Part shown: in pieces, positions 1-11,300 of the stretch
How positions within the stretch are numbered: position 1 is the first letter of the stretch
Layout: every line of letters starts with the position of its first letter
NCBI GenBank assembly: GCA_014155875.1
Contig: JACEFZ010014575.1
Span: 248,001-312,000, forward strand
DNA: 64,000 nucleotides
Direction of reading: 5' to 3'
Source: Cepaea nemoralis
Lineage: Eukaryota; Mollusca; Gastropoda; Stylommatophora; Helicidae
Notes under the pieces: generated by a model
What the model was told of the DNA's origin: nothing
The model's input: the letters and a program-made list of their open reading frames with translations, nothing else
The model's database searches: none
Program-made: the position numbers and the translations under genes

Positions 1-977
1 ACATATAAAGGCAGGAAATCAGACCCCTTCCAAATAACATCTGGCTTGAAACAGGGTGATGCACTATCGCCGCTACTCTTCAATCTGGCTCTAGAGAAAG
101 TTGTAAGGAAGGTAAAGGAGGAATGTGATATTGGAGGAACATCCAAGCTGCTTGGTTATGCAGATGATATAGATATTATAGGGCAAAGTGAACAAAAGAC
201 ATTGGAAATATTGACTCACTTAAAGGGAAAAGCCCAACAGATGGGGCTGGTTATCAACCAAGATAACACAGAATATATGGTAATTTCAAGAGACGGAATG
301 GCTAAAAACTCTGGCCACATACAAATAGATAATATGACCATTAAAAGAACGGAAACATACAAATACCTGGGTACAATCTTCAACTGCTCCAACATCATAA
401 GGGAAGAAATACAAACTAGAATCAACTCTGGAAATAAGATATACTATGCACTACAACATCTACTAAAATCAAAGGCGCTATCTTGTAACACCAAAATCAC
501 AATATACAAAACACTGATCAGACCAGTTGTGCTGTATCGCTCTGAAACCTGGAGTACAACGAAAGGAGATGAAGCCTTGTTACAAACCTTTGAGAACAAA
601 ATTGTAAGATGCATCTTTGGACCCATTAGGGATACACAAAGTGGAGAGTGGAAAAGAAGAAGTAACAAAGACATTTATGATCTGTTTAAGTCCCCGCTAA
701 TCACTGGTATCATGAAGGCTAATAGACTACAATGGCTGGGGCATATAGAAAGAATGGAAGATAATAGGGAAACAAAACTTGCTTACACTCAGGAAATAAA
801 TGACCGTAGACCCCGAGGTAGACCAAGAAGGCGGTGGAGAGATAATACATGTACAGACCTACAAGCACTTGGAATCAACGACTGGCAAGAGAAGGTCCAC
901 CAGAGGGACGAATGGAGACGGATTGTATCTGCAGCAAAGAACCTCAATGGCTCGGAACGCTGAAGAAGAAGAAGAAG
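1..977 (+). mobile_element. Non-LTR retrotransposon 3' part (reverse transcriptase, GAAGAA tail)
   Basis: The frame is open from base 1 to the stop at 961-963 and runs in from outside the window. RT motifs: GLKQGDALSPLLFN (motif B), GYADDIDIIG at about 157 (the catalytic YADD), then a thumb region with LGHIERMEDN and a C-terminal block PRGRPRRRWRDN. The 3' end is a GAAGAAGAAG simple tail. RPRGRPRRRWRD followed by a W..R..WR block is typical of RTE-type and related APE LINEs. This copy has no frame lesion in the visible 320 codons, so it is relatively young. It is located in an upstream PAN2 intron, in the sense orientation. Confidence 0.85.
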
Positions 978-984
978 ATATGTC

Positions 985-1487
985 TTTGATGTTTGTTTTT
1001 GGTTTATTTTGTGGGCAGGAAGTGTTTGTTAAATGTTTCCCCTGTTTTTCCATGATGTTTGTTGGTTTATTTTGTGAGCAGGCAGTGTTTGTTAAATGTT
1101 TCCCTCGTTTTTCCATGATTTTTTTGGTTTATTTTGTGGGCAGGAAGTGTTTGTTAAATGTTTCCTCTGTTTTTCCATGTTTTTTTTGGGTTTATTTTGT
1201 GGGTAGGAAGTTTTTGTTAAATGTTTCCCCTGTTTTTCCATGATGTTTTTGGTTTATTTTGTGGGCAGGAAGTGTTTGTTAAATGTTTCCCCTGTTTTTC
1301 CATGATGTTTGTTGGTTTATTTTGTGGGCAGGAAGTTTTTGTTAAATGTTTCCCCTGTTTTTCCATGATGTTTGTTGGTTTAATTTGTGGGCAGGAAGTG
1401 TTTGTTAAATGTTTCCCCTGTTTTTCCATGATGTTTGTTGGTTTATTTTGTGGGCAGGCAGTGTTTGTTAACCCTTTGCTGTGCTTC
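985..1487. repeat. 63-bp minisatellite, about 8 copies
   Basis: Unit starts GGTTTATTTTGTGGGCAGGA and repeats at 1001, 1064, 1126 and on to about 1440, with single-base variants. It abuts the GAAGAA tail of the LINE at 1-977. The long apparent reading frames on both strands are repeat artefacts. Confidence 0.9.
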
Positions 1488-1527
1488 AAAGTGCATGTTT
1501 GTAAAGGAAAGTACTCTTAAATATGTA

Positions 1528-1705
1528 ACGGCAGAGGGGATACGAATGCATTTCACAATCACGCATACCATATTCAAAACACAGCTGTGGGCAATTTGGA
1601 AGCAGGCCGCCTTGCATTAGTTTTCATGCAACTGCATGAGTGCCGGTCAAAACGTAATGGCAAACTACTGAACATAAACTTGCCAAGAAATTGAATAACA
1701 TAGAC
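1528..1705 (+). mobile_element. SINE copy (family with AATGGCAAACTACTGAAC core)
   Basis: Shares TGTGGGCAATTTGGAAGCAG and AATGGCAAACTACTGAACAT with copies at 4664-4900, 19449-19660 (minus), 23300-23530 and 52905-53070. The copies are diverged, so this is an old dispersed family. No coding capacity. Confidence 0.65.
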
Positions 1706-2030
1706 ATATTTCGCTGCAGCTCGTCGGGTACATACGGCAGAAATCACAGAACATAAAGTAAATTATCTATCTAAATCATTCAAGCTGAAATATACACATG
1801 TTCGCCAGGATTGTCGATTGAGATTTCTATTACTATGGTTGACAATTGACATTACTGTGCGAACATGTGTATATTGAAGGATTGATTGCTTGAAGGATTT
1901 ACCTCATTGCTTTAGTATGTTGTGTGAATTCTACCGCATGCACTTAACAAAATGCAAATAATTATGCCATGCATTAAAATGTGCAATCTACTTTTTGTCT
2001 CTTTGTTATTCAAACATGTAATTAGCTTGT
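1706..2030. other. Intronic DNA with a 15-bp perfect inverted repeat
   Basis: Unassigned intron sequence. TATACACATGTTCGC (1791-1805) pairs perfectly with its reverse complement at 1859-1873, enclosing a partly complementary 53-base loop. It may be a remnant palindromic MITE. Confidence 0.5.
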
Positions 2031-2039
2031 AGCTGTGCT

Positions 2040-2189
2040 TCTTCTTCTTCTTCGTTCATCCGGAGTTTTTTTTTCTTTTTCGGATGTGATTGCGTTGTGC
2101 CTGTTTACAGCAGAGCTGCGTTCTTGCGCCGTTAGGCCGACACATCCGACTTCTGCGGGCATTTGTTGACCGGGTTAACCTTCCCGGGG
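2040..2189 (-). mobile_element. GAAG-tailed SINE, antisense, with 8-bp TSD
   Basis: About 150 bp. Read on the minus strand it starts CCCGGGAAGGTTAACC and ends in a hairpin (CATCCG/CGGATG) plus GAAGAAGAAG. Flanked by the direct repeat GCTGTGCT at 2032-2039 and 2190-2197. Sister copies are at 25576-25711 and 50024-50169, with a related one at 6047-6216. Confidence 0.8.
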
Positions 2190-2223
2190 GCTGTGCTAAT
2201 TATGATCATTTTGTTTCTCACAG

Positions 2224-2367
2224 GCAAGCAACTTTCTGAGGGCATTTAGAACAATGCCCCAAGTGTCAGCATTAGGACTTGTCCTTCATGATGAAAGCTG
2301 TGGAAGAGTAGACCTTCCCCGACTCATCCAAAGCTGGCAGAGATTTGTTCTAATGCAGATACACGAG
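2224..2367 (+). CDS. PAN2: PAN2 exon a (start of visible USP-like domain)
   Basis: Encodes [18 protein letters not shown] and ends VLMQIHE, 48 codons, phase 0 at both ends. The block NFLRAFRT...ALGL is a hallmark of animal PAN2 at the start of the pseudo-hydrolase domain. The acceptor is TTTCTCACAG and the donor is GAG|gtactg. A SINE sits only 26 bases upstream of the acceptor. Confidence 0.92.
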
Positions 2368-5300
2368 GTACTGTAGCACATCCTTTCTTCTACTGCTTGA
2401 TCTTAGTGCCACCTCCTTCCTGTGTGAACAGCATTGCTTGTTAATTCATCAATAATGATCCGAATACAAACATTGCACACACAGGTTCTAAATGACAAAT
2501 CTGTACCTGCCTCCATTGATTTATTTTTCCCACTTGAACTCTGACAAATTCACGCGCACTGCCATTCTATTCTCACCTGTCCCTGTTATATACACTGCCA
2601 TTCTATTCTCACCTGTCCCTGTTATATACACTGCCATTCTATTCTCACCTGTCCCTGTTATATACACTGCCATTCTATTCTCACCTGTCCCTGTTATATA
2701 CACTGCCATTCTATTCTCACCTGTCCCTGTTATATACACTGCCATTCTATTCTCACCTGTCCCTGTTATATACACTGCCATTCTATTCTCACCTGTCCCT
2801 GTTATATACACTGCCATTCTATTCTCACCTGTCCCTGTTATATACACTGCCATTCTATTCTCACCTGTCCCTGTTATATACACTGCCATTCTATTCTCAC
2901 CTGTCCCTGTTATATACACTGCCATTCTATTCTCACCTGTCCCTGTTATATACACTGACAATTTCCATTTATGGCTATCTACATTATTCTTCTTCAGTGA
3001 TCAAGTTTACTGTGAGTTTGTTCTGGTATAGCTCACAGACAGGATGGTTCATTTGTCTTGACTGGTCCCCCAGTTTGTTCTGGCATGGCTCACAGACAGG
3101 ATGGTTCATATGTCTTGACTGGTCCACCTGTTTGTTCTGGCATGGCTCACAGACAGGATGGTTCGTATGTCTTGACACCCCCCCCCCCCCCCCCCCCCCC
3201 CCCAACCCCCCTAGACAGCATGGGTTTAAAGTTGCAAAGACAAATTATCACAAACATCAGGGAAAAAAGTAGTCTTAATTTTATTGGCCACGTAATGAGC
3301 AGACAAAACTGGCACATGTAACAACTGGAAAGATTTGTGGGAAGAAAGACATCGAGATAACATTCTTGACAGTCTTGTATCAAAGACCGGAAAGGAATTG
3401 GCACATGAATTGATACATGCTGTTTGAGATCACAGGATGTGACGAAACATGATTGCCCATATATGTCGAGCACTTGATGATGATGGATGGTAAAAGAGAC
3501 AGCACCAGTGGGCATGCCATGAAACTAGATTAGTTGTAGACAATAGCAGTTACAACATGTGAAATTCAAAACAGCATCTGTGGGCATGCCATGAAACTAG
3601 ATTAGTTGTAGACAATAGCAGTTACAACATGTGAAATTCAAAACAGCATCTGTGGGCATGCCATGAAACTAGATTAGTTGTAGACAATAGCAGTTACAAC
3701 ATGTGAAATTCAAAACAGCATCTGTGGGCATGCCATGAAACTAGATTAGTTGTAGACAATAGCAGTTACAACATGTGAAATTCAAAACAGCATCTGTGGG
3801 CATGCCATGAATAGATTAGTTGTAGACAATAGCATTTACAACATGTGAAATTCAAAACAGCATCTGTGGGCATGCCATGAAAATAGATTAGTTGTAGACA
3901 ATAGCAGTTACAACATGTGAAATTCAAAACAGACAGCATCTGTGGGCATGCCATGAAAATAGATTAGTTGTAGACAATAGCAGTAACAACATGTGAAATT
4001 CAAAACAGACAGCATCTGTGGGCATGCCATGAAAATAGATTAGTTGTAGACAATAGCAGTTACAACATGTGAAATTCAAAACAATGTACTTCCTTAGTGA
4101 ATTCAAACACAGAAGCCACACACAATATGTTGCATGATTTATTGCCTGGCATATCTTGCTACATCTGGTCAGTATGCAAACAACATAAGTGAATGTTTGA
4201 ATGTCTGCAACAGGAAACCTGTGTTCGTGTGGAGTCAGTGGACACCACACCTCCAGCAGCAAGCAAGGCTGACCCAAGTAATGATGCTGCAGCTGTCATC
4301 GACAACGGGGACAGCAGCAGGAAGTCAGGCAAGAAGAAAAGAGGCAAAAAGGCGGTACAAAATGGAGAGGCTAACAAGGGTCAGAGGTCACAGCAAGAAG
4401 AAACTACCACTGAGAATAGGTCAGTACTTTGTTTGTGGTGTGAGCTGTTATTTCTGTGCCATTATCTGCAAGCAATGACACTGCCTTGTTTAGCCTCAGC
4501 CTACAGTTACTTCCATGTAGCCTCTCCTTTCGCCACAATAATTACAATGAAAACAGGCTTCTCTATTACTTTGTTACATTATTAAGCCAGATTTGTTGAG
4601 CCTGTGCAGGCCAAATATATTTTATTTAGTAATATATGCACTACTCAATACACATGGAAAATAGGTTCTCTTTCGACAGGGTTTTATGAAGCAATTCATA
4701 ATACTGCATACCACGCTTGAAACACAGATGTGGGCAATTTGGAAGCAGACCACCTTGCTTTGGTTTTCATACAATGGAATGAGTTCCACTCATTCAGAGA
4801 GCAATTGCAAACTACTAAACATAACATGCCAATAAAATCACAAATGGCCAAATAATGCTGGGGTTGACTGCAACATCATGTAAAGAATATGCAACTAAAG
4901 GAATAGGTGATCACATATGGTGCTTTGCTTGGGACAGAAAGGTTGAGCAAAGATGTTATGTTATGTCTTAAATAGTCTTAGAATGTACAGTAATTAATAC
5001 CATAAACAATCAAATGACACTCACTCACATATTACCTGACAATATTTGTGTTCTATAGTAGTTTGTCCCACTGTAGTAGTTGATGCTTCCACATTCTTTC
5101 TCTTCTTTTCTTCCATCCTTCTTCTCCCAATGGTGCAAAAGGTCCTCAGCCCTCTCATGCCAATCCTGTAGTAGATATATTGGTGATTGGTTGGATTTGT
5201 GGCTGTTTTCTGTGGGATGAGATAGATAGCCAGTCTCACATCTATCCCTTAGTAGACTTGTTTGTGATTGGTTGGATTTTGTGGCTGTTTTATGTGGGAT

Positions 5301-8300
5301 GAGATAGATAACCAGTCTCACATCTATCCCGTAGTAGATTTATTGGTGATTGGTTGGATTTGTGGCTGTTTTCTGTGGGATGAGATAGATAGCCAGTCTC
5401 ACATCTAATTCTTCTGGTTACTCGAAGAACAGCCTATGGTTGCTGCTGCTTGCTTGCTTGTGTTCGCTGGCTGTGAACTCCAGCGTGAAGTCCTATATGT
5501 CGGATGGATACATCCTGTTGTCCAACATCAGTGTGATGTCATACCGGACCTGAGGGTTGCGTGAGTATCCGTTGTCCCATGTCTGGCTTATTGGTGTGCA
5601 GACTGGTGGTTCCTCGCCATACAGGCAAATACTTTCCGGCTTCGGAGGAATCATCGATCCTACTGATCTTAGCCAGGTCCCCGAAGGGACCTGTTGCCCA
5701 GGACGCACGACGTGGACGTGTCAGCAGGTCTTGGCCAGTATAGATCCCGGCCCTGGTGCCTTGGAAACACCTCTGCGTCCCACAGCCTATGGTGAATGGA
5801 AGGCCCAATATACAGAAGTGAGGCTAAGCAGCCATGTGCAGGACATGACGATTTCTTGGGTGAGCCCAGTACCAGAGCGCTATGTGTCGGCTCTGCAATT
5901 ATGGAAGCCTCCTTGGATGGTGGGGCATGCCCATGGTCTGCCCCTGCCTTCCCTTGAGGGCTGACCGGGATGTCTTCGCCTGCTCTAAATGGGTCAGCTG
6001 GGACGGGGAATAATACCACAACAGTGAGAGTGAAACATCCTACGAAACCCCCTGGAAGGTTAACCCTGTCAACAAATGCTTGCAGAAGTCGGATGTGTCG
6101 GCCTAATGGCGCAAGAATGCAGCTCTGCTGTAAACAGGCACAATGCAATCATGTCCAAAAAAAAAAAAAACTCTGGATAAATGCAGAAGAAGAAGAAGAA
6201 GAAGAAGAAGAAGAAGATTGATAGCCAGTCTCACACCAATCCTCTTTAGTTGGGTTTTACTATATGAATAGCAGGTTACAGTTTAATTGTGCCTCCCATA
6301 CAGGTTTCCAGTAACACACACAGAGGCAACACTGTTTATGGCTTGCAGTAATTTATACCCTTGTTGTGCCCCACAGTAATTTATGAGTAGTACTTGTTTG
6401 TGTCCCATATTTACATGAGCAGAAATTGATATCAACCCAGTTATTTTGTTGAGTAATCTACTCTGTGGATTGTAGTCTCTAGTTCTGTTCTCTGTTTCAG
6501 TGAGAACTGTGAGACAAGTTCAGATGAACCCCAGGCGTAAGTATTTATGTAGATAGTTGTAGTTTTACCCAGTTACTTGATGAGCAACAATGAACAATGG
6601 TCTAGAGTACAAGCAACACTCAACACTATATCAGTCTACACCAGTGGTTCTCAACCTTTTTTGGTCCATGCCCCCCTTTACCATATGGTCAGAATGTCAT
6701 TCTCCCCCCCCCCCCCCCTTTTCAAATTTCCTCCCTATAAATCCTCCCCACCTTTACACAGTATACATAAAAATGCAGCTAAATTTAATAACACATACTA
6801 GAACAAGTCTAGACATCTACATAAAATGTGATTTTCGGGTCTACTTGTTATAAAACGAATTTCATTAGGGCGAGAAGTACAGAACCGTAAAATTTAGAGG
6901 GAAAAACAGTATCAAGTAACTGGTTCTTGTATTAATGCAATAATCTTAATTACCCTCTTGGAAACCCTAAAATTCCCCCCTGGGGGGAATTCCCCACCGG
7001 TTGAGAACCACTGGTCTACACAATACATAAGTATTCTGGAGGAGCAGTCAGTAATGTAATCTGTACAAGACATAACAGAAGAATGCTTGAGTAGTAGTCC
7101 GTAGCATAATCTAGCAGTGACACAATCTAGTCAGTAATACAATCTACGTTAGGTAGGCGCAATGACAACAGAACACAAGAGAAACATACTATCATGTAAT
7201 GTTTGTAACACTGTCACAATTGTGTTGTTTGAGGCTATGCATTTCTGTCTGTACTTTGTGTTTCAGATGTAGAGAACAGAAAGATTTAAAATCTTTTTTA
7301 AACCATAGGATCTCAGTAAATAGGGCAGTTTTTTTCTTTTGATAGGCATGCTAAGACTACAAGATATACTCCTCTACATAGAAACTTTGCTAGGCATGCT
7401 AAGACTACAAGATATACTTCTCTACATAGAAACTTTGAGACAGTTCAAGCTGCCTACACAAGTTGATTCATCCTAGAGAACTATTTTATTTGTGTTGGTA
7501 ATCATGTTTGAGAACTCAAATGTGTTAATATGTGATGAAATATATCCAGGAGATGTGTTAATATGTGATGAAATATATCCAGGCCCATGACGCGCTCCAT
7601 CATTCGTGACTTGCTGGGCATCAACATAATGTCATCTCTGCAGTGTAAGTGTGGACTCACCAGCGAGCGGTACGTGGATGGCACACACATCAACCTCATG
7701 TACCCTGACTGCCGTCCAATGGGTGAGATTTACATGTTCCTTGTAGTTAAAACTAATAGTTTGGTGAGATAAACTTGGTTCTTGTAGTTAATAGTTTGGG
7801 ATTCACATGTTTCTTGTAGTTAAAACTAATAGTTTGGTGAGATAAACTTGGTTCTTGTAGTTAATAGTTTGGGATTCACATGTTCCTTGTAGTTAAAACT
7901 AATAGTTTGGTGAGATAAACTTGGTTCTTGTAGTTAATAGTTTGGGATTCACATGTTCCTTGTAGTTAAAACTAATAGTTTGGTGAGATAAACTTGGTTC
8001 TTGTAGTTAATAGTTTGGGATTCACATGTTCCTTGTAGTTAAAACTAATAGTTTGGTGAGATAAACTTGGTTCTTGTAGTTAATAGTTTGGGATTCACAT
8101 GTTCCTTGTAGTTAAAACTAATAGTTTGGTGAGATAAACTTGGTTCTTGTAGTTAATAGTTTGGGATTCACATGTTCCTTGTAGTTAAAACTAATAGTTT
8201 GGTGAGATAAACTTGGTTCTTGTAGTTAATAGTTTGAAGTTTATAGTTTGGGATTTACATGTTCTTAGTAGCTAAAACTAATAGATTTGTGAGATTCACA

Positions 8301-11300
8301 TGTTCTTTGAAATTTTGAAAGAGGTGCATACTAACAATACCTACCTGAAAAGTAGAAGTCTGAGAATTGGTACGTGGAACGTACGCACCCTGTATCAAGC
8401 AGGGAAATTGATATGTGGAACGTACACACCCTGTATCAAGCAGGGAAATTGGTACGTGGAACGTACACACCCTGTATCAAGCAGGGAAATTGTTACGTGG
8501 AACGTACGCACCCTGTATCAAGCAGGGAAATTGGTATGTGGAATGTACGCACCCTGTATCAAGCAGGGAAGATTGACAACCTGATTGCAGAAGCAAAAAA
8601 CATGAACTTAGATATTTTAGGCATATCCAAAACAAGGTGGACAGATGCTAGTTAAATATAATGAGAGAAGATTACAAATTCATTAACTTGGGAGGAGATC
8701 ATCACAAGAGGAGTAGGAATTTTAGTAAAAGGAAATTTAGAGAAAAATATTAGTGGATTCTGGGCTCATAAAGATAGGATACTACTAAAAATTAAGGCAA
8801 GACCTTTCAACATAGTAATTCTTCAGACATATGCTCCAACTACTAATTATAGTGATGAACAGCTAGAAGAATATTATGAAGACCTACAACAAACACTGCA
8901 AGTTGTAAAATCATCAGGGGTCCTAATTGTCATGGGAGACATGAATGCAAAAGTTGGAAAAAATAAATATAAGCAGATAGTAGGGCATGTGTGTTGTCCC
9001 CATGCCTCTTCAACCTATACACAGAAAGAGTTTTTAAACAAGTTGAACTGACTGGACATAACATCAATGGAAGAATCATGAACAATCTTAGATATGCTGA
9101 CGATAACGTGTTACTAGCAGAAAGTGAGCAAGAATTACAAAAACTATTGGAACAAGCAAGCAGGCATAGTGCAGAATGTGGCTTAGATATTAACATCCAA
9201 AAAACAAAAACTATGATAATTAGCAGTGGAAAAGAAAGGTCATCAATGAACATCACAGTAAATGGGGAGATTATAGAACAAGTAACAAGTTTCTTCTTTC
9301 TTGAACATGTAATAACAGATAATGGCAGAAGTGAAATAGATATCAAAAAGAGACTAGGAGTGGCCAAAAATGCTTTCAGCAGCATGAAATAAGTATTAAC
9401 ATCTAGAAAGATTAACAAAGCATTAACAATGAGAATTCTCAAATGTTACGTATATTCAATACTACTGTATGGCGCGGAAGCCTGAACATTGAACAAGCAA
9501 CTAGAAAGTCGCATAGGGTCCTTGGAGATGTGGATATACAGAAGGATATGTCATATTTCATGGAAACAGAAACAATCAAATACAGAGGTTCAAGAAACAC
9601 TGGGAATGAAACGAGAGTTGATGAAAGAAATAAAAGAGGCAAGTGAAATATTTTGGTCACGTTAAAAGACAAAACACTTATAAAAACCATACTGGAGGGC
9701 AAGGTTGAGGGCAGGCGAGCAAGAGGTAGACAACGATACAATTGGGAAGATAACATCAAGAGATGAATGAACATCAATCTGGCAGAATGTACAGTCAGGG
9801 TGAGAGACAGACAATGTTAGAGATCCATTGCAGCCAACCTCCATTGTGGAGATGGCACCTGATTGATTGATTGATGTAGTTAAAACTAATAGATTGGTGA
9901 GATTAATGTTTCCTGTAGTTAGTTAGCATCGTGAGATTCACATACTCCTGTAGTTAGTTAGCATCGTGAGATTCACATACTCCTGTAGTTAGTTAGCATC
10001 GTGAGATTCACATACCCTGTAGTTAGTGAGCATCGTGATTCACATACTCCTGTATTAGTTAGCATCGTGAGATTCACATACTCCTGTAGTTAGTGAGCAT
10101 CGTGAGATTCACATACTCCTGTAGTTAGTTAGCATCGTGAGATTCACATACTCCTGTAGTTAGTTAGCATCGTGAGATTCACATACTCCTGTAGTTAGTT
10201 AGCATCGTGAGATTCACATACTCCTGTAGTTAGTTAGCATCGTGAGATTCACATACTCCTGTAGTTAGTGAGCATCGTGAGATTCACATACTCCTGTAGT
10301 TAGTTAGCATCGTGAGATTCACATACTCCTGTAGTTAGTTAGCATCGTGAGATTCACATACTCCTGTAGTTAGTTAGCATCGTGAGATTCACATACTCCT
10401 GTAGTTAGTTAGCATCGTGAGATTCACATACTCCTGTAATTGAAGGCAATATTCTGTTGAGATTCACATACTACGAACGGACTTGAAGGCAATAGTATGA
10501 GATAAAGGTGCACTGGTTGATTATTTAGCACATTCTAACTACTCCACAAGCCCAACAAGAGAATGGATTCATACATTATGTAACAGAACTGACATTGCAT
10601 TCCTGTAAACTCAGTAGATATTGTAGACCAATTGTCCCATTGAGCACTGGTGGTGTATAAACCTGAGCCTAACTTATATTCACTGATACAACATTCAGGT
10701 CAGAATATTTCATGTTCATCTAAGAGCTGTCTTATTTTCAAGATCTTTGTTCCATTGCATCACTGTCTGCAATGTCCACCAAAAGCGATTTGCATTTTTC
10801 GGTGGCCTCACTGCCATTCATTCTTCCATTTTTTTTCATAACTTCAGTGTTATCTGGCTTGTGCCAGCCAAAACCTTACGTGTGGTGACTGACAACACCA
10901 GTTCAGTGTTGGTTTGCAGTTCTTCTTTAGCTCCCTGCATGGCACTGTAGTCTAGCTTGACCTTGTTTGACTTATTCTTGGAGTTTGGTCGAAGTCGCAG
11001 AATCACATCCATCCCTCAAGTTCAGCAAAAACTTATTCTTGGGGAATTTATATGCAGGCTGCCACGTGATTTCAACATCTGCACGTGAGATTCTCATGCT
11101 ATAAATGCATTGTGGGTAGCATTTACTTGAAATTTTGTCACCACAGCACTCAGTTATAGCCTTCTCGATACAATTTCTAACTGCTAAGTGTCATTTAACA
11201 TGCACAAGAGAACTAATTTTATTTGACATTATCTGAAAAAAACTAGACATCAGATCTCCCACCCTGGGGGGTGTATAACATTCTCAGATTTCTTAATTTG

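Noticed and set aside
2492..3031. 179-codon frame with twelve-residue [12 protein letters not shown] repeats
   Set aside because: 36-bp minisatellite in intron 1; the antisense frame is equally open.
5557..5964. 135-codon plus-strand frame across the 330-bp SINE
   Set aside because: The frame crosses a TSD-defined insertion boundary, is not shared intact by the second copy, and has no recognisable domain.
10700..10960. Antisense host exon or pseudogene ([14 protein letters not shown])
   Set aside because: Short, interrupted by stops, no family recognised, no splice context.
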